Below, piece by piece: positions 15,506 to 24,158 of a stretch of 64,000 bases of DNA (the stretch's first letter is position 1; every line of letters begins with the position of its first letter). A model generated the notes under the pieces. That model was not told the DNA's origin and ran no database searches. It saw nothing but the letters and a program-made list of their open reading frames with translations. This DNA is from PFJX01 sp040757575 (lineage in GTDB: Bacteria > Pseudomonadota > Gammaproteobacteria > Burkholderiales > Thiobacillaceae). The position numbers were made by a program, and so were the translations under genes. Location of the stretch: contig JBFLXA010000012.1 in assembly GCA_040757575.1 (NCBI GenBank), positions 1 to 64,000 on the forward strand. Reading direction: 5' to 3'.

Positions 15506-16714
15506 ATGGACGGCATCTACCTCGACAACAACGCCACCACCCGGGTCGACGACGCCGTGGTGGCCGCCATGTTGCCCTTCTTTACCGAGCAGTTCGGCAA
15601 CCCTTCCTCCCTGCACAGCTTCGGCAACAAGGTGGGCCTGGCCCTGAAGAAGGCCCGCATGCAGGTCCAGGAACTGCTGGGCGCCGAGCATGAATCCGAG
15701 ATCATCTTCACCTCCTGCGGTACCGAGGCGGATTCCACCGCCATCCTGTCCGCCTGCAAGGCCATGCCGGAGCGCAAGGAGATCATCACCACCAGCATCG
15801 AACACCCGGCCGTGTTGAGCCTGTGCACCCACCTGGAAAAGGAAGGCTACAAGGTCCACTACCTGAAGGTGGACGAGAAAGGCCGCCTGGACCTGGACGA
15901 ATACAAACGCCTGCTCACCGACCAGGTGGCCATCGTTTCCGTCATGTGGGCCAACAATGAAACCGGCACCCTGTTCCCCGTGGAAGAAATGGCGGACCTG
16001 GCTTCCGAGGCCGGCGTCATGTTCCACACCGACGCGGTCCAGGCCGTGGGCAAGGTGCCCATCGACCTGAAGGCCACCAGCATCGACATGCTCTCCCTGT
16101 CCGGCCACAAGCTCCATGCCCCCAAGGGCGTGGGGGTGCTCTACCTGCGTCGGGGCGTGCGTTTCCGCCCCCTGCTGCGGGGTGGACACCAGGAGCGGGG
16201 CCGCCGGGCCGGCACCGAAAACGCTGCGTCCATCGTCGGCCTGGGCCTGGCCTGTGAGCAGGCCATGCAGCACATGCATTTCGAAAACACGGAAGTGAAG
16301 CGCCTGCGGGACAAACTGGAGGCGGGTATTCTCGCCAAGGTGCCCCGGGCCTTCCCCACCGGCAACCCTGAGAACCGCCTGCCCAACACCAGCAACATCG
16401 CCTTCGAGTTCATTGAGGGAGAGGCCATCCTGCTGCTGCTCAACAAGTTCGGCATCGCCGCCAGCTCGGGCTCGGCCTGCACCTCGGGCAGTCTGGAGCC
16501 AAGCCATGTCATGCGGGCCATGGGTATTCCCTACACGGCTGCCCACGGCACCATCCGCTTTTCCCTTTCCCGCTATACCACCGAAGCGGAAGTGGACCGG
16601 GTGATCCAGGTGGTGCCGGAGATCGTGGCCCAACTGCGCAAGCTGTCCCCCTACTGGGGCGAGAACGGCCCGGCGGCAGAGCCGGAGAAGGCGTTCGCGC
16701 CGGTGTATGCCTAG
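15506..16714 (+). CDS. nifS: Cysteine desulfurase NifS
   Basis: NifS takes sulfur from cysteine using pyridoxal phosphate and passes it to NifU. The 402-residue product begins with the family signature YLDNNATTRVD. The PLP lysine lies in SLSGHKLHAPKGVG near residue 202, and the active-site cysteine is in SSGSACTSGSLEPSHV near residue 325. The short loop around that cysteine places it in the group I (NifS/IscS) desulfurases. GAAAGGA precedes the ATG. Last gene of the nifIscA-nifU-nifS operon; the next genes encode a transporter. Confidence 0.96.
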   Translation: MDGIYLDNNATTRVDDAVVAAMLPFFTEQFGNPSSLHSFGNKVGLALKKARMQVQELLGAEHESEIIFTSCGTEADSTAILSACKAMPERKEIITTSIEHPAVLSLCTHLEKEGYKVHYLKVDEKGRLDLDEYKRLLTDQVAIVSVMWANNETGTLFPVEEMADLASEAGVMFHTDAVQAVGKVPIDLKATSIDMLSLSGHKLHAPKGVGVLYLRRGVRFRPLLRGGHQERGRRAGTENAASIVGLGLACEQAMQHMHFENTEVKRLRDKLEAGILAKVPRAFPTGNPENRLPNTSNIAFEFIEGEAILLLLNKFGIAASSGSACTSGSLEPSHVMRAMGIPYTAAHGTIRFSLSRYTTEAEVDRVIQVVPEIVAQLRKLSPYWGENGPAAEPEKAFAPVYA

Positions 16715-16737
16715 TTGAGGTGCCGCATGCGGCATTT

Positions 16738-16775
16738 GGTATTCGGCATTTGCCATTTGCCATTTGCCATTTGGC
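16738..16775. repeat. Heptad repeat (CATTTGC)n after nifS
   Basis: Several near-perfect CATTTGC heptads follow GCATTTGGTATTCGG. The rest of the 247-bp gap up to 16961 has no recognisable gene or clear promoter. This is one of six heptad-repeat loci in the window. Confidence 0.7.
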
Positions 16776-16961
16776 GCCGGGATGTGTTGCTCCGTTCAGG
16801 CGCGCATCCCCGAGCCGACGTCTCACCACGGTGCCCGGGGTGATCCCGTGATCCCCCCATGTCCTGAAAGTCCCGCGCTAGTCTGTACGGGCGCTTCGAA
16901 AAACGCCAACGTCATGCCGGTGTAAAACTGACCGGTTAAATTGCCTGTTTTTGTCCAGGGC

Positions 16962-17858
16962 ATGAACAGCGACATGAACCCGTGGCTGCGCGCCGCCTTT
17001 CTGTTTTCGGTGGCACTGCTATTGGCCGCCTGCTCCCCCCGTCAGATGGTCATGGGCCATCTTGCCGACGGTCTTGCCTCACAGGGGCAGCAGACCGAAG
17101 AGGACCTGGACCTGGCCCGCGAAGCCAGCGCCTTTTATCTCAAGCTGTCCGAATCGGTACTGCGGGAGCAGCCGGGTCACGCAGCCCTGGCGGAATCCGT
17201 GGCTGCCGGCTTTACCCAGTACGCCTATGCCTTCGTCGCCTTCGAGGCGGACCGGGTGGAGGGACGGGACGTGGCCGAGGCGGAGCGTTTGCGTCAGCGG
17301 GCGGCCCGCTTGTACCGTCGCGCCCACCGGCATGGGATGACGGCCCTGGAACAGGCCCACCCCGGCTTGCGTGGGGCGTTGGCTGGCGACCCCGCCGCCT
17401 GGCCTAAGCTGGACCGGGAGGAAGCTGGGCTGGCCTATTGGACAGCAGCAGCCTGGGGTGGCTGGATTTCCCTCGGCAAGGACAACCCCGAACTGGTGGC
17501 CGACCTGCCCCTGGCGGCACGGCTGACCCGTCTTGCCTGGCAGGCTGATCCTGAATGGGGCCAAGGTAGCCTGACCAGCCTCCTGGCCACCTTCGAAGCG
17601 GCACGACCCGGCGGTGACCGTAAACAGGTTTTGGCCTGGTTTGATCAGGCCATCACCCAAGCCAATGGCAAATCCGCCGGACCGCTGCTGGCCAAGGCCG
17701 AAGGCCATGCCTTGCCCATGGGGGACCGGGTGCTGTTCGAGACCCTGTTGCATTCAGCCCTGGCCATCCCCGATGCGGAAGATGGCAATTCCCTGCAAAA
17801 CCAGGTTATGCAGAAGCGTGCACGCTGGCTGCTGGAACAATCCCCTGACCTGTTCTGA
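16962..17858 (+). CDS. TatT-like lipoprotein of a TRAP transporter
   Basis: TatT proteins are TPR-rich periplasmic lipoproteins that pair with the TRAP solute-binding protein TatP; the type case is Treponema pallidum. The product has a lipoprotein signal peptide with lipobox LLAAC followed by Ser, and then a purely helical body with repeated Ala-rich helix pairs consistent with TPR-like repeats. The ATG at 16962 is preferred over the upstream TTG (16941) because an AGGG lies close by. TRAP binding and permease genes follow, so the three form one transporter operon. The substrate is unknown. Confidence 0.78.
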   Translation: MNSDMNPWLRAAFLFSVALLLAACSPRQMVMGHLADGLASQGQQTEEDLDLAREASAFYLKLSESVLREQPGHAALAESVAAGFTQYAYAFVAFEADRVEGRDVAEAERLRQRAARLYRRAHRHGMTALEQAHPGLRGALAGDPAAWPKLDREEAGLAYWTAAAWGGWISLGKDNPELVADLPLAARLTRLAWQADPEWGQGSLTSLLATFEAARPGGDRKQVLAWFDQAITQANGKSAGPLLAKAEGHALPMGDRVLFETLLHSALAIPDAEDGNSLQNQVMQKRARWLLEQSPDLF

Positions 17859-17876
17859 CTTCACCGAGGCATTCCC

Positions 17877-18872
17877 ATGCGTTTCTTCCTTGTTCTGCTG
17901 GCCGCCCTCCTGATCGTTGGAGAAGCCCTGGCCGCCAGCCAGTTACGAATCGGCACCCTGGCGCCGAAAAACTCCCTCTATCACCGTCAGCTCATGGAAG
18001 TGGGCGAGGCCTGGCGCAAGGCGGAAGGCGACGGCAAGTATCTCGTCTATCCGGACGGCAGCCAGGGCGGGGAAGTCGACATGGTCCGCCGCATGCGAAT
18101 TGGTCAGTTGCAGGGAGGGCTGCTTTCGGTGGCCGGGTTGGAAGCCATCGAACCGTCCATCGCCGCCTTGCAGCTCATGCCCCTGATGTTCCGTGGCTGG
18201 GACGAGGTGGACTACGTCCGGGAAAAACTCCGTGCCGACATGGAAAAACGCTTTCTGGACAAGGGCTTCGTCATCCTGGCCTGGGGTGACGCCGGCTGGG
18301 TGCGCTTCTTCACCAAGCAACCCGCTGCCTCGCCCAAGGACTTTCTGGGCATGAAATTCTTCGCCTGGGGCAGCGAAGCGGCCCAGCAGGAGATCATGAA
18401 GGGCCTGGGCTACACCCCGGTGCCCCTGGAAGTGTCCGACATCCTGCCCGCCATCCAGACCGGCATGATCAATGCAGTGCCGTCTACGCCCTACTTTGCC
18501 CTGGCAACCCAGATCTACACCAGCGCTCCCTACATGCTGGATCTCAACTGGGCCCCCATCGTCGGTGCCCTGGTGGTAACCCGCAAGGCCTGGGAGTCCA
18601 TGAGCCCGGCCGCCCAGACGGCGGTGAAGGAGGCCGGCGCCCGTGCTGGCGACAAGATCCGCGCCCAGGCCCGCAAGGAGGTGGATGAAGCGGTGGCGGC
18701 CATGCAGAAGCGGGGCCTGACCGTGACCCGGCCCACACCCAAGCAACTGCAGGAATGGCAAAAGCTGGCCGATGAACTGCATCCCCGCATCCGGGGCAGG
18801 CTGGTTCCGGAGGAGACCTTCGATGCAGTGGTGGGGCACTTGAAAGCATACCGGGCGAGCAAGGGGAAGTAA
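17877..18872 (+). CDS. TRAP transporter solute-binding protein (DctP/TatP family)
   Basis: The 331-residue periplasmic binding protein has a cleavable signal peptide (residues 1-19, ending LAA) and the DctP fold. LRIGTLAPKNSLYHRQLMEV starts the mature domain and VRFFTKQPAASPKDFLGMKF is the conserved central segment that usually carries the arginine binding a carboxylate; here that residue would be in GWVRFF. VPSTPYFALATQIY forms the ligand lid. It lies 18 bases after the TatT gene and upstream of the fused permease. Organic acid transport is the family norm, but the ligand cannot be read from sequence. Confidence 0.88.
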   Translation: MRFFLVLLAALLIVGEALAASQLRIGTLAPKNSLYHRQLMEVGEAWRKAEGDGKYLVYPDGSQGGEVDMVRRMRIGQLQGGLLSVAGLEAIEPSIAALQLMPLMFRGWDEVDYVREKLRADMEKRFLDKGFVILAWGDAGWVRFFTKQPAASPKDFLGMKFFAWGSEAAQQEIMKGLGYTPVPLEVSDILPAIQTGMINAVPSTPYFALATQIYTSAPYMLDLNWAPIVGALVVTRKAWESMSPAAQTAVKEAGARAGDKIRAQARKEVDEAVAAMQKRGLTVTRPTPKQLQEWQKLADELHPRIRGRLVPEETFDAVVGHLKAYRASKGK

Positions 18873-18980
18873 GCCTGGGTAACTCCCCCTGCCCATGGCG
18901 ATGGTTGGTAGTCAGTGGGGCAGGGCGCATCGTCAAGTCTGACCGGCCATGAGTACCAAAAACCTATTTCCCGAGCCCCC

Positions 18981-20798
18981 ATGTACACAGCCCTGACCCG
19001 CTTCGATGCCATCCTCGCCGGTGGCGCCCTGGCCCTCATGCTGATCATCCCCGTGGTGGAGATTGTCCTGCGGCCGCTGTTCGGTCGGGGGATCGAGAAC
19101 GCCCCGGTCCTGGTACAGCACCTGGGGCTCGTGCTGGCCATGTTCGGTGCCCTGGTGGCAGAGCGGGGCGGGCATCTGACTTCCCTGGGCGCGGGCCTGG
19201 CTGCCGCCGAGCATCCCCATCTCCGCCGTTTTGCCCAGGTCTTTTCCGGCGCCAGTTCGGCCCTGATCTGCGGCCTGCTGGCCCAGGCAAGCTGGACCTT
19301 CGTGGCCAGCGAAATGGAAGCTCCCCATGCCCTGGCCTACGGCATTCCCGGCTGGATCATCCAGGCGGCAATGCCTGTGGGTTTCATCCTTCTGGGGCTG
19401 AAGATCGGCTCCCGTCTGGCCGAGACGCCCGCCTGGCGCATTCCACCTGCCCTGCTTCTGCCCCTGGCCGGCTGGCTGCTCGCCGGCCATTTTGACGGCG
19501 AAATCCTTCCCCTCTGGCCCTTCGTCATCTGGCTGGTGCTGATCCTGTTCTGCGGCGCCCCTATCTTCGCCGTGCTGGGGGGCCTGGCCCTGGCCCTGTT
19601 CTGGCAGGAAGGCCAACCCCTAGCGGCCGTACCGCTGAGCCACTACCAGATCACCGTAAATCCTTCCCTGCCGGCCCTGCCTCTCTTCACCCTGGCCGGC
19701 CTCATCTTCGCCCGTACCGGGGCGGCGGTTCGGCTCGGCACGCTGTTCACCACCCTGTTCGGCGGCGGTGCCTTGGGCACGGCGGTGGCGGGCGCTGTCC
19801 TGTGTTCCTTCTTCACCGCCCTGACCGGCGGCAGCGGTGTCACCATCCTGGCCCTGGGCGGCCTGCTGCTGCCCTTGCTGACCCGGGCGGGGTTCGCAGA
19901 AAAGCGGGGCATCGGCTTGGTCACCAGCGCCAGCGCCCTGGGGGTGCTGCTGGCCCCCTCCGTGCCCCTCATCATGTACGCCATCATCGCCCGGGTTCCC
20001 ATCAACACCATGTTCCTGGCCGGCGTCCTGCCGGCCCTGGTCATGGTGGCCTTTCTGCTGTTGGCGGGGGGATTCCTGCGCCGGGACGGCCTGGCGCCAG
20101 TCGCGCTGGCCGAAACGGCGCAACGGTCCTCCCGTCGTGGGGCGGTCTGGGCCGCCAAGTGGGAGTTGCTGGCCCCCGTGGTGGCCATCGGCTCCCTGGT
20201 GAGCGGTCTCGCCACCCCCATGGAAAGCGCCGCCCTCACCGCCGCCTATGCCCTCTTTACCCAGAGCGTGGCCCATCGCGAACTGGATCTCCGGGGCCTG
20301 GGGCTCGCTCTGGTGGAATGCGTCCAGGTCATCGGCGGCATCATGCTCATCCTGGGCATGGCCCTGGGACTGACCAACTTCCTGGTGGATGCCGGCATCC
20401 CCGATCTGGCGGTGGAATGGGTCCAGTCCGTGCTGCCCAATAAATACGCCTTCCTGGTGGCCCTGGTGGTCTTCCTGATCGCCGCCGGCGCCCTCATGGA
20501 AATCTACGCCGCCATCGTGGTCCTCGTCCCCCTGTTGCTGCCGGTGGCCCTGGCCTACGGCATCGATCCGATCCACTTCGGCATCATCTTCCTGGCCACC
20601 CTGGAAATCGCCTTCCTCTTCCCCCCGGCGGGACTGAATATCTATTTCGCCTCCGCCATGTTCCGCAAGCCCTTGCGCTACGTAGCTGTCTCCTTGCTGC
20701 CGGCGGTGGGCGCCATGTTCCTGGGAGCGCTGACCATCTCCCTGCTGCCCTTCCTGTCCACCTGGCTGCCCGGGCTGCTCGGTCTTCAGTCGCCGTAA
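18981..20798 (+). CDS. Fused TRAP transporter permease (DctQ-DctM)
   Basis: One 605-residue membrane protein contains both TRAP permease parts. Residues 1 to about 175 form the small four-helix DctQ domain (VVEIVLRPLFGRGIENAPVL) and residues from about 185 to the end form the large DctM domain with more than ten helices. DctM motifs include SLPALPLFTLAGLIFARTG, LTGGSGVTILALGGLLLP and APSVPLIMYAIIARVPI. Fusion of Q and M is common in TatT-type systems. GTG 18915 is in frame but ATG 18981 gives the expected first helix. A 350-bp regulatory gap follows before nifV. Confidence 0.9.
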   Translation: MYTALTRFDAILAGGALALMLIIPVVEIVLRPLFGRGIENAPVLVQHLGLVLAMFGALVAERGGHLTSLGAGLAAAEHPHLRRFAQVFSGASSALICGLLAQASWTFVASEMEAPHALAYGIPGWIIQAAMPVGFILLGLKIGSRLAETPAWRIPPALLLPLAGWLLAGHFDGEILPLWPFVIWLVLILFCGAPIFAVLGGLALALFWQEGQPLAAVPLSHYQITVNPSLPALPLFTLAGLIFARTGAAVRLGTLFTTLFGGGALGTAVAGAVLCSFFTALTGGSGVTILALGGLLLPLLTRAGFAEKRGIGLVTSASALGVLLAPSVPLIMYAIIARVPINTMFLAGVLPALVMVAFLLLAGGFLRRDGLAPVALAETAQRSSRRGAVWAAKWELLAPVVAIGSLVSGLATPMESAALTAAYALFTQSVAHRELDLRGLGLALVECVQVIGGIMLILGMALGLTNFLVDAGIPDLAVEWVQSVLPNKYAFLVALVVFLIAAGALMEIYAAIVVLVPLLLPVALAYGIDPIHFGIIFLATLEIAFLFPPAGLNIYFASAMFRKPLRYVAVSLLPAVGAMFLGALTISLLPFLSTWLPGLLGLQSP

Positions 20799-20985
20799 AC
20801 CAGGCCGGGCAGGGCTGACAAGCCTGTCGCGCTGCGCTCAATGGCCGCAGTTTGCGCACAAGACGGGCGACGAGATTGACGCTATTGCACAGGAAAGGCT
20901 CGATGGTGTCCCAAGGGGAGCAGGAGGCCATCAAGGCGAATACTGATCCCGTCTACCGGTCAACGATAGGGTCCTGACTCTTCTC

Positions 20986-21001
20986 TGTCGCAAACCCCAC
21001 A
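20986..21001. promoter_or_regulatory. NifA upstream activator site of nifV
   Basis: TGTCGCAAACCCCACA is an exact TGT-N10-ACA site. It ends 95 bp before the sigma-54 promoter at 21096, a typical spacing. The surrounding gap 20799-21151 contains no gene. Confidence 0.75.
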
Positions 21002-21095
21002 AACCCATCTCCCCGTGTATTTCTATACAGCAAGGACATTGGGTGTTCCCGGGGCTATTCCAATTAAAACAATGGGTTGATTCATGTCTGGCGAG

Positions 21096-21111
21096 TGGCA
21101 TGGCGCTTGCA
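21096..21111 (+). promoter_or_regulatory. Sigma-54 promoter of the nifV operon
   Basis: TGGCATGGCGCTTGCA matches the -24/-12 consensus with correct spacing; the start point should be near 21123, about 29 bases before nifV. Confidence 0.87.
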
Positions 21112-21151
21112 AACAGACCTGCATATCGACTAACCGGGGTGCATCGCCACC

Positions 21152-22297
21152 ATGACTGCCACCATCACCATCGACGACACCACCCTGCGGGATGGGGAGC
21201 AGTCTGCCGGCGTGGCCTTCAGCCTGGAGGAAAAGCTGGATATCGCCCGCCGGCTGGACGCCCTGGGGGTGCCGGAACTGGAAGTGGGCATTCCGGCCAT
21301 GGGGGACGGGGAGTGCGACAGCATCCGCGCCGTGGCGGCCCTGGGGCTGGATGCACGACTCATCGTCTGGAGCCGCATGCATGGCGGGGACCTGGAAGCC
21401 TGCCGCAACATGCGGGTGGACATGGTGGACCTGTCCATTCCCGTCTCTGACATCCACATCCAAAAGAAGCTGAAGCGGGACCGGGCCTGGGTGCTGAAGA
21501 CCATTGCCGACCTGGTACCCCGGGCCCAGGACATGGGCCTGGAGGTGATCGTCGGCGGCGAGGATGCCTCCCGGGCGGACCTGGAGTTCCTCATGCTGGT
21601 GGTGGATGCCGCCCAGAACGCCGGCGCCCGGCGCTTCCGCTTTGCAGACACCCTGGGGGTCATGGAACCCTTCGGCGTCCACGACACGATCCGCAGCCTG
21701 CGCTCGATCACCGATCTGGAGATCGAGATGCATGCCCACGACGACCTGGGCCTGGCCACCGCCAACACCCTGGCGGCCTGCCGGGCCGGTGCCACCCACG
21801 TGAACACCACGGTCAACGGCTTGGGGGAACGGGCGGGCAACGCAGCCCTGGAGGAGGTGGCCCTGGGCCTGAAAAAACTCTATGGCCTGGATACGGGTGT
21901 GGACCTGACGGCTTTCCCCGCCTTGTCGGAACGGGTGGCCCGGGCCTCCGGCCGTCCGGTGTCCTGGCAGAAGAGCATCGTCGGGGAAGGGGTGTTTACC
22001 CACGAGGCGGGCATCCATGTGGATGGTTTGTTGAAAGACCCGGACAACTACCAGGGTTTCGATCCCCGGGAAGTGGGCCGGGATCATCGCCTGGTGGTGG
22101 GCAAGCATTCCGGTTCCAAGGGCATCGTGGCGGCCTACGCCCATCTTGGTCTGGCCCTGACGGAGGCCCAGGCCCGGGCCCTGCTGCCGGATATCCGCGC
22201 CTTTGCCGAGCAGGCCAAGCGGGCTCCAGTGGACCAGGAGTTGGAGTGCCTTTATCGGCAACATGTGGCCTCACGACCCTCCGGCCTGGCCCATTGA
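21152..22297 (+). CDS. nifV: Homocitrate synthase NifV
   Basis: NifV condenses acetyl-CoA with 2-oxoglutarate to make homocitrate, an organic ligand of FeMo-co. The 381-residue product has the DRE-TIM barrel signature: ITIDDTTLRDGEQSAGV near the N terminus (metal and substrate site) and EIEMHAHDDLGLATANTLAA with the metal-binding His pair. GERAGNAALEEVALGL is the second family signature. Length and the absence of a regulatory domain match NifV better than 2-isopropylmalate synthase. First gene of the nifV-cysE-orf171-nifW-nifZ-nifM operon, behind a sigma-54 promoter and NifA site. Confidence 0.94.
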   Translation: MTATITIDDTTLRDGEQSAGVAFSLEEKLDIARRLDALGVPELEVGIPAMGDGECDSIRAVAALGLDARLIVWSRMHGGDLEACRNMRVDMVDLSIPVSDIHIQKKLKRDRAWVLKTIADLVPRAQDMGLEVIVGGEDASRADLEFLMLVVDAAQNAGARRFRFADTLGVMEPFGVHDTIRSLRSITDLEIEMHAHDDLGLATANTLAACRAGATHVNTTVNGLGERAGNAALEEVALGLKKLYGLDTGVDLTAFPALSERVARASGRPVSWQKSIVGEGVFTHEAGIHVDGLLKDPDNYQGFDPREVGRDHRLVVGKHSGSKGIVAAYAHLGLALTEAQARALLPDIRAFAEQAKRAPVDQELECLYRQHVASRPSGLAH

Positions 22298-22306
22298 GTC
22301 GTTGCC

Positions 22307-23092
22307 ATGAAACCGGCCGCCAATATTCCCCTTCATGCCCGCGCAAGTGAGGCTGATATTGCGGAACCGGGGCTGTTCTCCTTGCTCAAGGAAGACATCG
22401 ATTGCGTCTTCCAGCGGGACCCGGCAGCCCGGTCCCGGTTCGAGGTCATCACCACCTATCCCGGCGTCCATGCCGTGCTCTGGCAGCGTATTGCCCACCG
22501 TATGTGGCACCGGGGACTGCGTTATCCGGCCCGGTTCATCTCCTGGTTTGCCCGTCTGGTCACCAATATCGACATCCACCCGGGGGCCACCCTGGGCCGG
22601 CGCTTCTTCATCGACCACGGCGCCGGCGTGGTGATCGGCGAGACCGCCGAGATCGGCGACGACGTGACCCTGTATCACGGCGTCACCCTGGGGGGCACCA
22701 CCTGGAACAAGGGCAAGCGCCACCCCACCCTGGGCAACGGCGTGGTCATCGGCGCCGGGGCCAAGATCCTGGGGGCCATCACCCTGGGGGACCAGGTGCG
22801 GGTGGGGGCCAATTCCGTGGTGGTGAAAGACGTACCCGCCCACAAGACCGTGGTGGGCATCCCCGGCAAGGTGGTCACCCGCCTGGAGTCCGCCGGAGAA
22901 AACGGTATCAATCTGGACCACCACCTGATTCCCGACCCCGTAGGCAAGGCCATCGCCTGCCTGATGGAGCGCATCGAGGTGCTGGAACGAACCCTCCAGG
23001 CCCGGGGGGAAGCGGTGGACGGACAGTGCTCCACCTGCGAGGCCGACGACCTGTGCGGTGCGGAAGCAACAAGAAAAATGAAGAGAGGATGA
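22307..23092 (+). CDS. cysE: Serine O-acetyltransferase (nif-linked CysE)
   Basis: CysE makes O-acetylserine, the precursor of cysteine; the nif-linked copy boosts cysteine for NifS. The 261-residue product has the helical N-terminal domain and then a left-handed beta helix of hexapeptide repeats (about 90-195) with the catalytic block FFIDHGAGVVIGETAEIGDD and YHGVTLGGTTW. The C-terminal tail CSTCEADDLCG is cysteine-rich and not part of the usual fold. It starts nine bases after nifV and ends five before orf171. The same nifV-cysE order occurs in Azotobacter, which supports a nitrogenase-specific role. Confidence 0.92.
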   Translation: MKPAANIPLHARASEADIAEPGLFSLLKEDIDCVFQRDPAARSRFEVITTYPGVHAVLWQRIAHRMWHRGLRYPARFISWFARLVTNIDIHPGATLGRRFFIDHGAGVVIGETAEIGDDVTLYHGVTLGGTTWNKGKRHPTLGNGVVIGAGAKILGAITLGDQVRVGANSVVVKDVPAHKTVVGIPGKVVTRLESAGENGINLDHHLIPDPVGKAIACLMERIEVLERTLQARGEAVDGQCSTCEADDLCGAEATRKMKRG

Positions 23093-23097
23093 GGTAA

Positions 23098-23613
23098 ATG
23101 GACCTGTTGGATTTCGACCAGCCCAGCCTGTACTACGACGAGCCCCTGCCGGAAGGCGTCGACGCGCTCATCGTCGAGGCGGGCCGCTGCTACGGCGAGG
23201 CGGCGGCGGAGGCCAGCCTGCTGCGGGCCTATTTCCTGGCCCCGGAAGCCCTGGTGGTGCTGGTGGCCCTGTACCGCTACTACTTCTACCAGCATCGCCT
23301 GGAAGACGCCCTGATCGTTGCCGACCGGGCCATGGCCCTCGTCGCCCGGCGTCTGGAGCTGCCGGCAGACTGGCGGCGCATCAACCTGGACCACGTGGGC
23401 AGTGCGGTGCTGCGTTCCATGGGCCTGCTGCGCTTCTACCTGCACGTGCTCAAGGCGGCGGGCTACATCAACCTGCGTCTGGAACGCATCCAGACGGGCC
23501 GGGCCATGCTGGAGAAACTCATGGAACTGGACACCCACGACCGCATGGGGGCCAAGGTCCTCCTGGACGTGGTGACCCAGGCGGTGGCCAGCCGCCTGGA
23601 AGAAGCGGCATGA
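23098..23613 (+). CDS. Nif-operon protein of unknown function (171 aa)
   Basis: I do not recognise a named family. The 171-residue protein is soluble and almost entirely helical, with an acidic N-terminal segment (DLLDFDQPSLYYDEPLPEG) and two helix pairs that resemble tetratricopeptide units, for example APEALVVLVALYRYYFYQHRLEDAL. There are no metal-binding cysteines and no signal peptide beyond one buried Cys. It lies five bases after cysE and precedes nifW in the same direction, so it is probably under NifA control. A scaffold or chaperone role for nitrogenase maturation is a guess from context. Confidence 0.72.
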   Translation: MDLLDFDQPSLYYDEPLPEGVDALIVEAGRCYGEAAAEASLLRAYFLAPEALVVLVALYRYYFYQHRLEDALIVADRAMALVARRLELPADWRRINLDHVGSAVLRSMGLLRFYLHVLKAAGYINLRLERIQTGRAMLEKLMELDTHDRMGAKVLLDVVTQAVASRLEEAA

Positions 23614-23617
23614 ATTC

Positions 23618-23704
23618 CCGGGAATGGGTAATGGGGAATGAGGGAAGGGGCACCCCCCTTCCTCCCCATCCCCCATCCCCCATCCCCCCTCACCCATCCC
23701 CTGG
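23618..23704. repeat. Inverted heptad repeats upstream of nifW
   Basis: G-rich heptads (GGGAATG, TGGGGAA) are followed by C-rich inverted copies (CCCCATC, repeated). The two arms can pair into a long imperfect hairpin in the operon mRNA. nifW starts just after it, with its own GGAG site. Confidence 0.75.
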
Positions 23705-23713
23705 AGTAAGAAA

Positions 23714-24142
23714 ATGGACGACCTGACCCTGGAAGAAGCAATGGAAGACATGGAGTCCGCCGAGGACTTCCTGAACTACTTCGGTGTGGCCTACGAGCCG
23801 GCCGTGGTGCACGTGAACCGTCTGCACATCCTGCAACGCTTCCATGACTACATCACCAAGGCCGGCCCCCTGCCGACGGAAGAGGCCGCCCTCCGGACCC
23901 TGTATACCGATCTGCTGGAACAGGCCTATGAAGACTTCGTGCTGTCCGACGCCCTCACCGAAAAGGTGTTCAAGGTCTTCCATATGCACGAACCCCAGAC
24001 CGCCTTCGTGCCCCTGACAGCCATCAGTGTCGTGAAGCGTGATGCGGAGCCCATGGCCTTCCATGAAGTCTCGGCAGGGGGTGGCTGTGGCTGTGGCAAC
24101 CAGGGCCCCTGTCATGGGTCCGAGCAGGCTTTGAGAAGCTGA
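23714..24142 (+). CDS. nifW: Nitrogenase-stabilising protein NifW
   Basis: NifW protects or helps mature the MoFe protein, especially under oxygen. The 142-residue product matches the family from residue 1 to about 110: MESAEDFLNYFGVAYEPAVVHVNRLHILQRF is the signature N-terminal block and LLEQAYEDFVLSDALTEKVFKVF the second. The last 30 residues form an unusual tail, GGGCGCGNQGPCHG, with three cysteines and one histidine, beyond the end of most NifW proteins. CTGGAG precedes the ATG. It lies between orf171 and nifZ, with 16 bases to nifZ. Confidence 0.93.
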   Translation: MDDLTLEEAMEDMESAEDFLNYFGVAYEPAVVHVNRLHILQRFHDYITKAGPLPTEEAALRTLYTDLLEQAYEDFVLSDALTEKVFKVFHMHEPQTAFVPLTAISVVKRDAEPMAFHEVSAGGGCGCGNQGPCHGSEQALRS

Positions 24143-24158
24143 AAGGCAGGGCAGGGCC

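Noticed and set aside
21016..21029. Second NifA site upstream of nifV
   Set aside because: TGT and ACA are separated by eight bases, not ten; the exact site at 20986-21001 is better.
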